A stretch of DNA of 64,000 nt from Amycolatopsis saalfeldensis (GCF_900110575.1 NZ_FOEF01000020.1:62001-126000), one strand, 5' to 3'. Shown: positions 51,243 to 59,839, counted from the first letter of the stretch. Notes: generated by a model from the sequence alone, not told the origin. Program-made: numbers and translations.

Positions 51243-51877
51243 TGGGGCGTCGCTTGGTGGTCACGGTTGTCGCAGGATTCGCTGCGGTGACGATGACGGC
51301 ATGTTCCGGCGGGAACACCCCAGGGACTCCCAACCCGACCGGAAGCGAGTCCAGTTCCGCTGGAAGCCCGTCGGGGACGTCTTCCGCGTTGCCCTATGCC
51401 GGTGCGCCGAAGGTTGCTAATCCGCTGCCCGCGTCCGTGCTGTCCGGCGATCCTTGCACGGACGCGTTGACGCCACAGCAGGTGACTGGCGCGCTGGGTT
51501 CGCCGGTGAAGACCAAACAGGACACTATCGGTGGTTTCGGGCCTTTCTGCTCGTGGACCAACACTGACACCACCTCATCCGCCAAAATCACTGTCGCGTA
51601 TGACACGACCACTCACCAGGGCCTTAGCGGCGCTTATCAAAACTCCAAGCCACAGTCCACAATCTGGCAAGAGATGAGTATTGAGGGCTTCCCCGCCGTG
51701 GCGCACGCGTCCGCTCATAACTCCTGTCAGATCTTCGTTGGTCTGGCTGACGACGTGATGATCGACGTCGGTGGTTTCCTCAGTCTGAGCAAGATTGATC
51801 AGGTTGATCCGTGTCAGTCGACGCAGAAGGCGGCGAGTGCTGTGGTGACCACGTTGAAGCAGAAGGCCGGGGCGTAG
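51242..51877 (+). CDS. DUF3558 lipoprotein
   Basis: A 211-residue secreted lipoprotein. The signal peptide RRLVVTVVAGFAAVTMTACS ends in a lipobox with Cys at about residue 20. A Ser/Gly/Pro-rich linker follows, then a DUF3558 domain (DALTPQQVTGALGSPV, GGFGPFCSWTN, SCQIFVGLADDVMIDVG) with conserved cysteines. The start codon overlaps the previous stop (TGATG). DUF3558 lipoproteins regularly accompany ESX-like substrates in Pseudonocardiaceae. Expected location is the outer face of the membrane. Confidence 0.88.
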   Translation: MGRRLVVTVVAGFAAVTMTACSGGNTPGTPNPTGSESSSAGSPSGTSSALPYAGAPKVANPLPASVLSGDPCTDALTPQQVTGALGSPVKTKQDTIGGFGPFCSWTNTDTTSSAKITVAYDTTTHQGLSGAYQNSKPQSTIWQEMSIEGFPAVAHASAHNSCQIFVGLADDVMIDVGGFLSLSKIDQVDPCQSTQKAASAVVTTLKQKAGA

Positions 51878-51881
51878 GGCT

Positions 51882-53222
51882 GTGAGCCTGTGGGACGAGG
51901 TTCGGAACGCGGTCGGTCACTTCGCTCATCAGGTGGGGAGCGAGATTGAGCAGGGTGTGCACGCGGCGGCGGCGTGGACCCGTAATTTGATCAGTCCGCA
52001 GGGTGGTGCGGTGGCGGTCGTGCCGATTGAGCAGGAGACCCCGAAGATCATGGCCGGCTCCAGCCAGGAGTGGCACACCGGAGCTGACACGGCCAAGGCG
52101 TTGGCTGGGCGGACGCGCGGCCTGTCGGATCGGGTGTTGGATGTGGCCAGGACGTTCGAGTCGGCGTGGACGGGCCAGTCGGCGCAGGCGGCGAACGCGC
52201 ACGTGACGAAGATCGGGCATGTGCTGGATTCGACCAGCGCGACCTTGGATGCCAACTCGGGCAACGTGTCGTCGGTGGCATCGAATTTCGACTACACCAA
52301 AAACAGCATGGTCAAGCTGCCGTCGCCGCCCCCTGAAGCGAGTTTCTGGGATAAAGCCGCTCCGTGGGACACCGACACCGAGAACGCGGTGAAGAAGTAC
52401 AACGCGGACGCGCAGCGCAACCTTGAGGTGTACAAGAGCTACGCGACCGCGACGCAGCAGCAGGGCAGCGCGCTGCAAAGCGACTACGGCGAGCTGGGCA
52501 CGTTCGACGGCGGCGACATCACCCTGGCCAAGGACCCGGCTGCCCCGCCGGCGGCGCACGGCACGGGCGGACACGGCAACACCCCGCCGCATCAGCAGCA
52601 CCAGCAGGTGGGCCCGCCGTCGTCGTCGGCCCCTCCCTCCGGTTCGCCATCGGCGTCCGGGCCAGGCGCTGTGTCTGGAGGGCACGACACCAACGGATCC
52701 TCCTTCCCGAACGCGGGCGGCGAGGGCACGAGCACGGCGGGCTACGTTCCGCCCGCGACTTCGCCGGGTGGCGGCGGGGGGTCGAATCTGTCGAACCTGC
52801 CGTTCGGCTCGATTCCAGGATCGAACACGCCGAACACTGTGGGTCCCTCGCCGTATGCGGTGGGCGGGTTCGGGTATCCCGGTGGCGGCAGCGGTCCGGG
52901 GGCCGGCAGCGGTGGTCGGCTGCCTGGCGAATCCGGTCCAGGTAGCGGCGGTCCAGGTAGCGGCCGGCAGACCGGGGCACGCGGCGGCGGTGCGGCTGAG
53001 GAGACGGTGCGTGGCGGGCCAGCGGCGTCCGGTCGAGGGGGTGGCCGGTCGACGAGTTCGCCGGGTGGGATGGCGCAGGGCGGGCGCGGCGGCAAGACCG
53101 AAGAAGACCGCGAGCATGAACGTAAATACGTGCTGGACGACGACGGCTTGTTCGACGAGGACGGCAAGACGGTCGACCCGGTGACGGGTTTGCCGCCCGT
53201 GCCGCCCACCATCGGCGCGTGA
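51882..53222 (+). CDS. PPE-like protein with long Gly/Pro/Ser tail
   Basis: A 446-residue protein. Residues about 1-210 form the helical PPE/WXG-like domain (ESAWTGQSAQAANAHVTKIG and SSVASNFDYTKNSMVKLPSP). The middle is a low-complexity Gly/Ser/Pro region (about 220-400). The end is a charged motif KYVLDDDGLFDEDGK followed by TGLPPVPPTIG, shared by many pseudonocardial PPE-like proteins. GTG start five bases after the lipoprotein stop. Such proteins are type VII secretion substrates. No ESX core genes (EccC, EccD) are in the window, so secretion would rely on a chromosomal system. Confidence 0.85.
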   Translation: MSLWDEVRNAVGHFAHQVGSEIEQGVHAAAAWTRNLISPQGGAVAVVPIEQETPKIMAGSSQEWHTGADTAKALAGRTRGLSDRVLDVARTFESAWTGQSAQAANAHVTKIGHVLDSTSATLDANSGNVSSVASNFDYTKNSMVKLPSPPPEASFWDKAAPWDTDTENAVKKYNADAQRNLEVYKSYATATQQQGSALQSDYGELGTFDGGDITLAKDPAAPPAAHGTGGHGNTPPHQQHQQVGPPSSSAPPSGSPSASGPGAVSGGHDTNGSSFPNAGGEGTSTAGYVPPATSPGGGGGSNLSNLPFGSIPGSNTPNTVGPSPYAVGGFGYPGGGSGPGAGSGGRLPGESGPGSGGPGSGRQTGARGGGAAEETVRGGPAASGRGGGRSTSSPGGMAQGGRGGKTEEDREHERKYVLDDDGLFDEDGKTVDPVTGLPPVPPTIGA

Positions 53223-53286
53223 GCGGCGCGATGGTCATGCCTGGCGGCGGGTGTGTGTCGGCGGTGTCGAGGGTGGGAGTCGCGCG

Positions 53287-54039
53287 GTGCGGGTGATCGA
53301 GACAGGCGTGGTGGTGCCACGGCTGGCGTTCCTGACCGCCTGGGACATGCTCGACCTGGGTGATCTTCCCGCGATTTTCGGTACCAGCAAACACTTCTGG
53401 ATGGACGACACTTCACGCCGCCACCTGGAGAAGTCCACACTGGACTGGTTGACGGGGCACGGGCTCGCGCGCGGTGGGCGGGTGAACCCGATGTGGTCGG
53501 CGACGCTGCGGGTCATCGCCCACGCGGACGCCGAGTTCTACGGGTGGTCGAACTTCCGCGACGAGTCGCACGGCGCGATTGCTGTGGCGGTGTCGGAGGA
53601 CTCGGCTGTGCGCGTGCTGGCGGACCGGGACACGGTGACGGTTCAGCCGGTGCCCGTGCGGTGGCCGGCGACCTCTCTGGTGGAGGTGCTGCCGGACATC
53701 GCCGGTGCGCCGGTGCGCAGGGTCGCGGTGGCGAAGGATTTCTACGCTGATCCCGACAGCGCGCGTAGCGGTCCGCTCGCGGAGCCGGTGGACACTCGGG
53801 AGGTGGAGTACCTGAACGAGGTGTTGCGCCGGCCTCGGGATGGTATGCACCAGCTGTATGTCGCGACCCGTGATAGTGACGGGGATCGGGTGCGCAGTGA
53901 GCCGATCAGCGCGATCGACCTGACCGGCTCTGGGCGGGTGCTGACCTATGTCACCGGTGACGATGTGATCGTGATGGCGTCGGGCACGCCCCGCGAAGTC
54001 GTGAAAACCTTGAACGACACGGTAAAGTCGTTGGTGTAA
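53287..54039 (+). CDS. EspG-like ESX chaperone
   Basis: A 250-residue alpha/beta protein matching the EspG family: an N-terminal VVVPRLAFLTAWDMLDLGDL, a central VIAHADAEFYGWSNF and a C-terminal ISAIDLTGSGRVLTYVTGDD. EspG proteins bind PE/PPE substrates in the cytoplasm and keep them competent for ESX secretion. The GTG 53287 follows GGGAG; the earlier in-frame start is ignored. Its stop abuts the convergent 66-residue gene. Adjacent PPE and EspG genes are the standard substrate-chaperone pair. Confidence 0.87.
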   Translation: MRVIETGVVVPRLAFLTAWDMLDLGDLPAIFGTSKHFWMDDTSRRHLEKSTLDWLTGHGLARGGRVNPMWSATLRVIAHADAEFYGWSNFRDESHGAIAVAVSEDSAVRVLADRDTVTVQPVPVRWPATSLVEVLPDIAGAPVRRVAVAKDFYADPDSARSGPLAEPVDTREVEYLNEVLRRPRDGMHQLYVATRDSDGDRVRSEPISAIDLTGSGRVLTYVTGDDVIVMASGTPREVVKTLNDTVKSLV

Positions 54040-54240
54040 CTAAAGTTGTAGTTTTCCGATGGCGTTTCGGAGTTGAAGAATCACGCTCTTACCTAGTTTG
54101 AGTTCGGTGCCGTTTCCGAACGCGGTGAACGAGATTTCGTAGATTCCATCGCATTCGTCGATATCGACTCGGCAGTTTGTTAGCGTTTGATACGTCTCAA
54201 CCTCAACGCTGGTGCAGTCGTGTCCGCAGTCGCAGGCCAT
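54040..54240 (-). CDS. small Cys-containing protein, 66 residues
   Basis: A short protein with an N-terminal cysteine cluster (MACDCGHDCTSVEVETYQTL) and a beta-rich remainder (IDECDGIYEISFTAFGNG). The ATG overlaps the upstream stop by one base (TAATG), which supports translation together with the 89-residue protein. AT-richer than the cassette to its left. No family assigned; the cysteines may bind zinc. Confidence 0.65.
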   Translation of the reverse strand: MACDCGHDCTSVEVETYQTLTNCRVDIDECDGIYEISFTAFGNGTELKLGKSVILQLRNAIGKLQL

Positions 54241-54509
54241 TACTCACCCCGTCCGTGAGTGGAGCAGAAACTCAGGCAGACCGGGCAGCGCGAATAGCGT
54301 TCCAGGTAAGCTTTATCGGCTTGAATTACCGTGACGCCGCAGACGGCGCGGTAGCCGATGTGTAGCCAATTCACGCTGTCATACACGCGTGAACCTTTAC
54401 TTACTTCCTCCACGTAATGCTGTCGGCGACGAGGGGCACCGATCTGGGACGCCATCCATCGCCCGAAGTGGGCTGAATACTTTGTACGAAGGGGCGTTGC
54501 GGTAGCCAT
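54240..54509 (-). CDS. small protein with C-terminal CPVC motif, 89 residues
   Basis: An 89-residue basic protein; ATG 54509 is preceded by GGAGG at six bases. The N-terminal part (LRTKYSAHFGRWMASQIGAP) is helical and basic. The C-terminal part contains HIGYRAVCGVTVIQADKAYL and SRCPVCLSFCSTH, a likely zinc site. It is the first gene of a two-gene leftward unit and faces the XRE-DUF5753 gene across 410 bp. Function unknown; nucleic-acid binding is plausible from charge and zinc motif. Confidence 0.65.
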   Translation of the reverse strand: MATATPLRTKYSAHFGRWMASQIGAPRRRQHYVEEVSKGSRVYDSVNWLHIGYRAVCGVTVIQADKAYLERYSRCPVCLSFCSTHGRGE

Positions 54510-54641
54510 GTTTGCCTCCGTTTTCCATGCGGCCACGCATCGAGTCATGCGCGGCCGGCTGTGTAGTGTGAAAAGTGTTGCTTGTATGTGGTCTTGGCTG
54601 CCGCGTATCGGGGGATTACTTGCAGCGACAGCCAAGACCTA

Positions 54642-54668
54642 CGGTTACACCTCCGGCAGGTGTAACCG
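54642..54668. promoter_or_regulatory. perfect operator-like dyad
   Basis: CGGTTACACCT and AGGTGTAACCG are perfect 11-bp arms around CCGGC in the divergent intergenic region between the small zinc-protein genes and the XRE-DUF5753 gene. Length and symmetry suggest a regulator binding site. Confidence 0.65.
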
Positions 54669-54865
54669 CAGAGGAACCTTGCACGCGCCCCGGTCGCGCG
54701 ATGCCTTTCCTCAACACCAGCTCAGCTGAGCAACTGCGCTTGCTGGCCGGCTGGCGGCTACATTCCCGAAAAGCGAAACAAAATCGCCTCTGGGAGATAA
54801 CGGGGCGAAAGAACGAGGTATGTTGCTTTCGGTTACGTTTCTAGCGCCGAGAGCAATGTAATCAA

Positions 54866-54901
54866 AAACAGCATAAATTCACAACTGAATCTATGCTGTT
54901 T
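54866..54901. promoter_or_regulatory. nested palindrome at the start of the XRE-DUF5753 gene
   Basis: AAACAGCATA pairs exactly with TATGCTGTTT, and inside them ATTCA pairs with TGAAT. The whole 36-bp structure ends 18 bp before the chosen GTG and covers the alternative ATG at 54893. It is well placed for autoregulation of this gene and supports the later start. Confidence 0.65.
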
Positions 54902-54919
54902 ACCTCGATTGGGGGAACG

Positions 54920-55801
54920 GTGGCACAACCATCATTTCGGCGTCGCAGACTAGCGAAAAAGCTACAAGAGCAGCGGGAAAGCGCCGGACTAACCGTTGCG
55001 GAAGCGGTGCGGTTAAGCGGGTTCTCCCAGGCAAAGCTTTCGCGGATTGAAACAGGCGCTTATGGAGTCAGTGGCGACGATGTGCACACACTCTGCGAGG
55101 CATATGGCGCTGACGAAGAAACCACAGAATCCTTCACGCGCTTAGCGCGACAAGCTAAAGAGAGAAACCTATGGTGGAGGTCCTACTCTGACATTCTGGG
55201 TAACGCAAACTACATCGAACTTGAGGCCGACTCGGCCGCCCTTCACGCGTTCACAATCGACATAATCCCCGGCTTGCTTCAAACGTCCGGCTATTACGAG
55301 GCCATCATTCGTGCCGACACTCCGTTGGTCAGCAAAGAAACTGTCGCACGCCGAGTCGAGGCAAGACTTGCGCGACAACAACAGATAAAAGATCAGAACG
55401 TTAGGGTCTGGGCAATAATTGACGAGCCTGCACTGCTGCGCCCAGTCGGAGGACACGCGGTCATGGCTGACCAAATCGACTACCTGCTAAAAATTGCCGA
55501 CACTCCCCATGTGTCTTTTCAGGTCTTGCCGCTCACTGCTGGAGCACATCAGAGCATAGGGAAGCCGTTTACTCAGTTTTTCCTTCGAGACGGATTTCGG
55601 GTTGTTGGAATCGACAGTCATGACGGAGGCCTCTTCATGGAGGATAACCAAAGGGTGCGGCACTTCGAGGAGGCATGGACCAGTCTCGCGGCGATGGCGC
55701 TACCCTTTCCTCACTCGATCGAGGTACTGCGCGCTCGATCAGAAGAGCACAGGAGAAATGCCCATGCACTTAGGAAACCGGCCAAAATGGCAGAAAAGTA
55801 G
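54920..55801 (+). CDS. XRE regulator with DUF5753 domain
   Basis: A 293-residue protein: an N-terminal helix-turn-helix (LQEQRESAGLTVAEAVRLSG, then SQAKLSRIETGAYGVSGDD) and a C-terminal DUF5753 domain marked by IDIIPGLLQTSGYYEAIIRA, RQQQIKDQNVRVWAIIDEPA and SFQVLPLTAGAHQSIG. GTG 54920 is chosen because the alternative ATG at 54893 lies within the palindrome. Genes of this type are very common in actinomycetes, always next to a DUF397 gene, as here. The pair acts as regulator and small partner, in some cases with toxin-antitoxin-like behaviour. Confidence 0.9.
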   Translation: MAQPSFRRRRLAKKLQEQRESAGLTVAEAVRLSGFSQAKLSRIETGAYGVSGDDVHTLCEAYGADEETTESFTRLARQAKERNLWWRSYSDILGNANYIELEADSAALHAFTIDIIPGLLQTSGYYEAIIRADTPLVSKETVARRVEARLARQQQIKDQNVRVWAIIDEPALLRPVGGHAVMADQIDYLLKIADTPHVSFQVLPLTAGAHQSIGKPFTQFFLRDGFRVVGIDSHDGGLFMEDNQRVRHFEEAWTSLAAMALPFPHSIEVLRARSEEHRRNAHALRKPAKMAEK

Positions 55802-56240
55802 CCGAAGCATCAACGACAACAACTGTGTCGAAATCCTGCGGGACGCGAATTCAGTTCACATCAGAGATTCTCAAGACCCAACCGGTCCAACCTTGTTACT
55901 ATCCAACCAAAGCTGGGACAGATTCACAGGCCTTGCTTTGGATTTTGCCGATATACATGGGTTTTCTTGGGCGACGGTTGCGCCAGACAAGTCAGCGATC
56001 CGATCTTCTCTCCAAACCAGTCACATCGACTGGCATGAATCGTCCAGGTTGGACAGCGCTAGGCTGAAGGATATTCCTCAGCTAGGGTTGGCATATGCAG
56101 GCGGCGAACCTTTCGTTGTTGTCCGGCAGGCGTCCGAACCCGAAGGTTTTCTTATCTACACAGTAAACGAGTGGTTGGCGTTCATCGCCGGAATCGAACT
56201 TAGAGATTTCGAGCCAGACTTGGCCGCCGCAAACGCGTAG
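55764..56240 (+). CDS. double DUF397 protein
   Basis: A 158-residue protein. The first half is a typical DUF397 unit (WQKSSRSINDNNCVEIL then HIRDSQDPTGPTLLLS). The second half (GEPFVVVRQASEPEGF then TVNEWLAFIAGIELRDFE) reads like a second, diverged DUF397 unit. Normal DUF397 proteins have one unit of 60-80 residues, so this is a fusion or tandem duplication. The start lies inside the end of the XRE-DUF5753 gene (38-bp overlap), with AGGAG eight bases upstream. It is the presumed partner of that regulator. Confidence 0.75.
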   Translation: MHLGNRPKWQKSSRSINDNNCVEILRDANSVHIRDSQDPTGPTLLLSNQSWDRFTGLALDFADIHGFSWATVAPDKSAIRSSLQTSHIDWHESSRLDSARLKDIPQLGLAYAGGEPFVVVRQASEPEGFLIYTVNEWLAFIAGIELRDFEPDLAAANA

Positions 56241-56454
56241 AAGACCACAGGTCGCATGGAAGGCACTCCTTTTCAGTGCTCGACGCGGCGAACTTGACGC
56301 TAGCCGGCAAGGGTGGTTGAAAGTAGTAGATCGAACGGGCAGGGCGACGATTGCGTAGAAGTACGGTTCCGCGAAGATAGAGTCGATGTACGACTCCAAA
56401 GCTCCCGTACATCTCGATAGATTTCGGGCTGCGTGACCAACCAACACAGTTTTC

Positions 56455-56703
56455 CTATTCTCGCTCACGGTCTGGCCAATGCCAGCCGGACGGTAGCGGC
56501 GGCTCAGTTTCGTCGCGCTGGAGGGTTCTCGCCGTTTGTTCTTGGTTGTCCGCTGCGATGCGGGTGGCGATGTCGGCGACGGTGGGTCGTCCTCGGCGAG
56601 TCCGTGCGCGGCGTTTCGCGGTGTAGATGATGACGCCGACCGTGTACGCCCCAGGTGGGGCGAGGATGAGCAGGGCGCAGAGCCAGAGCCGCGCCGTGTC
56701 CAT
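56455..56703 (-). CDS. small single-TM protein, 82 residues
   Basis: An 82-residue protein with one N-terminal membrane helix (RLWLCALLILAPPGAYTVGV), a basic stop-transfer segment (KRRARTRRGRP) and a short hydrophilic tail ending in PPLPSGWHWPDRERE. ATG 56703 follows GGAGGAG at six bases. Its in-frame upstream extension has no coding character. Function unknown; small membrane proteins of this sort are frequent in AICEs and may take part in transfer or spreading. Confidence 0.65.
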   Translation of the reverse strand: MDTARLWLCALLILAPPGAYTVGVIIYTAKRRARTRRGRPTVADIATRIAADNQEQTARTLQRDETEPPLPSGWHWPDRERE

Positions 56704-57153
56704 GACCGCTCTCCTCCGGATCGCTTGCTCGTTGTGGATGGCCGAGGGGCGCGGTCGCTGCCTGCCTGCGGAGTGGTGTCTCCGGTCGGGCTGGTGGAGC
56801 GCTGCCCCTCGGCCGTGGTCGGGTGTCCCGTCGTGGTTGCCGCTCGGGGGAGGCGGGGCACTCGACCGGTGGCCGGAGGTCGGGCGGCCACGACTGCCAG
56901 CGTCTGCGGCGGCGGGCGTGTCGGGCGAGGTGTCGCGGGGATTCAACCCGTGGTGATCTGCTCGTCGGCTCGGTGGTGATGGTGTCGGCGGTTGGCCGGC
57001 TCACTCGTGTGGCGTAACGGTGTGATAGGTCGGGCATATCGGTCGACCCGAACTTTCCGACTTCTTGTGCTCTACATCGCGTCGTGACGCGTTTACAGTG
57101 GGTACGGTGTCCAACTGTTCGCGTATAGCTGTCCACGCGGTGAGGGGAACCGG
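56704..57153. promoter_or_regulatory. intergenic region before the XRE-TPR regulator
   Basis: Several long frames cross these 450 bp, but none has a start signal or protein-like composition. The part nearest 57,100 is AT-richer and should contain the promoter of the downstream regulator. Confidence 0.4.
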
Positions 57154-58569
57154 ATGCGCGCCACGATCTACGAGCAGGGGCCTCCCGACCCTGGGGTGTG
57201 GGAGGAGCGCCCGATGCGTGAAGCGCTCGCCGCACGGGACATCGCGGCGGTGTTTCGGCTGCTCAAGGCCCACGGAGTCAGTCAGCGTCGGATCGCGTGG
57301 CTGACTGGGCAGTCTCAGCCGGAGGTGTCGGACATCGCGCGTGGCCGGGTTGTCATGGCGTACGAGGTGTTGTCGCGGATCGCGACCGGTCTTCAGATTC
57401 CGCGCGGCTACATGGGGCTCGCGTACGCCCCTGATGCCGGCTCGGCGGGTCTGGTGCCGGATGGCTCGGGGGCTTCATCCTGGTTGGGCACTGGCGTCGT
57501 GGGGGGTGAAGGAGGTTCCGAGGTGGAGCGACGAGCGTTTATCGCCTTGGCCGCGCAGGCCGCGTTGGTGGGAGTGAGCGCGGCGGACTGGGATCGCATC
57601 CGCATCCGCCCGAGCGCCCCGGTCACGGTGGGCCAGCTCGGTGTGTCCGATGCCGCCGCGCTGGAGAGCTCCGTGGTGTTCTACCGGGCGCAGGACGACG
57701 CCCTCGGCGGTGGCGCGGTCCGCTCCGCGATCACCGGTCATCTGGACTGGGCGACCGGCTTGCTGGATGCGCCCGCCGCCGACGCCGCTGTTCGCGCGCG
57801 AGTGATGACCGCCGTGGCGGATCTGCATTCGGTGGCCGGCTGGGCCAGCTTCGACACCGGCGACCACTCCGCCGCGCAACGGCATTTCGCGAACGCGTTG
57901 GTGTTGGCCAAGCAGTCCGACCGCTCCGACTTGGCCGCGAAGGTGTTGTTTCAGTCGGGGCGGGTGCTGCTGCACGGCCGGGACGCCATCGCGGCGTTGA
58001 AGCTGTTCCAGCTCGGGCAGGCCGCCGCCGACGACGCGCACTGTCCGCGCGCCGCCGCGCTGCTCACGCTCAACGCCGCCTGGGCGTACGCGGAGATGGG
58101 CAAGCCGGCGCAGGCTAGCGAGATGCTCGCGCGCGCCGGGGACGCCCTCGCCCGCGAGCAGGACCCGGATCAGGCTCCGTCGTGGCTGGCGTTCATGGGG
58201 CACGCGGAGATCGACGGGATCACCGGTATGACGGCCAACGCGCTGGCCGCGCGCGATCGCGGCTACGCCGAGCAGGCGGCTGAGCACGCGACCCGCTCAC
58301 GCGCCGCTCGGCCCGAGTCCGACGCCCGTTCCCGCACTTCGGATCTGTTGGCGATCGCGGCGAACCTGCTGCGGGCGGGGGACCAGGCGGCCGGGATGAC
58401 CGCCGCGCGTGAAGCCCTGTCCGCTGTGCGGGCGCTGCACTCGCGGCGTTTGACCGATCGGCTCGGGTGGATCAGTCAGGCCGCGTCCCTGTATCCCCGG
58501 AGCGACGATGCGCGGCAGGTGGTCGCCGACATCGCCACCGTGCGAGGCGGTCACGCGCCGGCCGTGTGA
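57154..58569 (+). CDS. XRE-TPR transcriptional regulator
   Basis: A 471-residue protein. The N-terminal helix-turn-helix is in HGVSQRRIAWLTGQSQPEVS. A linker then leads into tetratricopeptide-like helical repeats (about 190-460), for example WASFDTGDHSAAQRHFANAL, LLTLNAAWAYAEMGKPAQAS and AANLLRAGDQAAGMTAAREA. The layout is that of actinobacterial regulators whose TPR domain senses a peptide or protein partner. ATG 57154 follows GTGAGGGG. Alone in its transcription unit, it is one of four regulators on the element and could activate transfer or control the neighbouring cargo. Confidence 0.85.
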   Translation: MRATIYEQGPPDPGVWEERPMREALAARDIAAVFRLLKAHGVSQRRIAWLTGQSQPEVSDIARGRVVMAYEVLSRIATGLQIPRGYMGLAYAPDAGSAGLVPDGSGASSWLGTGVVGGEGGSEVERRAFIALAAQAALVGVSAADWDRIRIRPSAPVTVGQLGVSDAAALESSVVFYRAQDDALGGGAVRSAITGHLDWATGLLDAPAADAAVRARVMTAVADLHSVAGWASFDTGDHSAAQRHFANALVLAKQSDRSDLAAKVLFQSGRVLLHGRDAIAALKLFQLGQAAADDAHCPRAAALLTLNAAWAYAEMGKPAQASEMLARAGDALAREQDPDQAPSWLAFMGHAEIDGITGMTANALAARDRGYAEQAAEHATRSRAARPESDARSRTSDLLAIAANLLRAGDQAAGMTAAREALSAVRALHSRRLTDRLGWISQAASLYPRSDDARQVVADIATVRGGHAPAV

Positions 58570-59282
58570 GCGTGACGGTGGTGGGCTCGCCGCCCGCCGT
58601 GTCGTCGACTTTCCTTGCCTCGCGGCGGGCCTGCACGGTCCGTCCGCTCATGCATCTGCACGACTCGGCGAAAAGGATTATCGACCAACCCTGATTACCT
58701 CAGTGGGTAATCGCGCGTGGCCTGATGGGGGAGCTAGTGGGCTGATGGGGTGAGCCGGTCGCGTCGTGGGTCTCACGAACAGATCGCGTAAACGGCTGTC
58801 ATCGGGGCAATGGCCTCCACGATCCGGTTTTGACGATAATCGGAAGTGGCGCAGGGATTATCCGGGTGATCACACTGGGCGGTGCGAGAAGGTCTAGACA
58901 AGGACGGTCAGAAAGAAGGTGCGCCGTGGGATCCCGCCAACGCGAGGAGATCAGAGACATGGCATTGACACCCCTCGGCGCGCCGGCTCGGTCCGTGGTC
59001 CCGGCGCTGTGCTCCCGGTCGTGTCGAGGGGAGCGTGGCGGGGTCGTCCGAACAGGCCAACACCACACGAGACGCGCGTCTCGTGTGGTGCTCCGTTGCG
59101 GTGATCTGCTGGCCGACTTCGCCCGCTCGGCGCGGTGTGTCGGCTAAGCAGAGTGGTTGGAAGCAGGCAGTTTCTCGCCTTCTCATGGTGCGCGGATCGC
59201 GCGGCGGCGAGAACAGGGCGCGGCAGCGAGGCCGCGTCGCGGTGTGGCCGGTTGGCTCGATGACTTCAGTGTGCGAGGAGGG
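58570..59282. other. 713-bp noncoding region with a 30-bp palindrome
   Basis: No gene is supportable here. The main feature is the perfect palindrome at 59,061-59,090. The region lies between the XRE-TPR gene and the GntR/transfer block, a position where cis-acting transfer or maintenance loci occur in conjugative actinomycete plasmids; nothing further can be said from sequence alone. Confidence 0.5.
59061..59090. repeat. perfect 30-bp palindrome
   Basis: CACCACACGAGACGC is followed directly by its exact reverse complement, with no spacer. It could extrude as a cruciform, bind a dimeric protein, or be the junction of a former mobile element. Confidence 0.85.
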
Positions 59283-59288
59283 GTGCGG

Positions 59289-59453
59289 TTGTCCGGCGAT
59301 GACGAGAAGGCAGACGCTCGCGAGAGCGAGGACCGTCTCCGTGTGGTCGCGGACCGGCTGGCCATCGCGGAGGCCTACGCGCGCCGCCTCATTCGTCGCT
59401 GGGAGGCGCTCACTGGGAAGGGAGACGACGACGCGCCTTCTCGGCCGCGCTGA
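59289..59453 (+). CDS. small charged helical protein (about 54 residues)
   Basis: A short frame whose second half, ESEDRLRVVADRLAIAEAYA then RRLIRRWEALTGK, is a clear amphipathic helix. GAGGAGGG ends just before GTG 59283, so TTG 59289, seven bases on, is the better-spaced start. The gene overlaps the 3' end of gntR on the opposite strand by 44 bp. Its function is unknown; similar tiny helical proteins precede regulators in other AICEs. Confidence 0.5.
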   Translation: MSGDDEKADARESEDRLRVVADRLAIAEAYARRLIRRWEALTGKGDDDAPSRPR

Positions 59454-59784
59454 GCCGCTTATCGAACTCGGCGAGAATGTCCATAATGGAGTCGAGTCGG
59501 GCGTGGATCGCTTCCAGGGCGTCAGGTTGACTCTCGCCACCGGGTTCGCGTCGCACAAAGGTGCCTCGACCCGCCCACGCGGTGAGGAGCCCTTCGTCGT
59601 GCAGGACCGTGAGCGCCCGCTGGACGGTCGCGGGGGCCATGTGGTGGGTTCGCGCGAGTTCGCGGATCGAGGGCAGTTTCTCCCCTTCGGGGTACTCGCC
59701 CTTGGCAATGGCGGCGCGCAGGTCGTTCGCCAGCTGGGCAGAGGGCAGCGGCGGATCGTCGGTATGCCAGGCTGGACGCACCAT
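59410..59784 (-). CDS. GntR-family repressor (KorSA-like)
   Basis: A 124-residue protein: the GntR winged helix (LANDLRAAIAKGEYPEGEKL, PSIRELARTHHMAPATVQRA, GLLTAWAGRGTFV) followed only by a short coiled coil (ALEAIHARLDSIMDILAEFD), with no full sensor domain. This compact form resembles KorSA-type repressors of conjugative actinomycete plasmids. It is divergent from the transfer-region genes, and three copies of a common dyad lie between them, so it should repress both itself and the rightward operon. The first in-frame ATG at 59784 gives the usual N-terminus. Confidence 0.88.
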   Translation of the reverse strand: MVRPAWHTDDPPLPSAQLANDLRAAIAKGEYPEGEKLPSIRELARTHHMAPATVQRALTVLHDEGLLTAWAGRGTFVRREPGGESQPDALEAIHARLDSIMDILAEFDKRLSAAEKARRRLPSQ

Positions 59785-59820
59785 ACGTGACAGCTTATCC
59801 GCCTCAGCTCGCCTGAGACA

Positions 59821-59839
59821 AGCTAGTACATCTGACACA
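59821..59839 (-). promoter_or_regulatory. GntR operator, site 1
   Basis: Read leftward this is TGTGTCAG-N6-TAGCT. It overlaps a possible -35 (TTGTCT, paired with GATAAG) for the gntR promoter, consistent with autorepression. Confidence 0.7.

Noticed and set aside
56704..56946. In-frame N-terminal extension of the 82-residue membrane protein
   Set aside because: The extension is Pro/Ser/Arg-rich and noncoding in character, whereas the internal ATG at 56,703 has GGAGGAG upstream.
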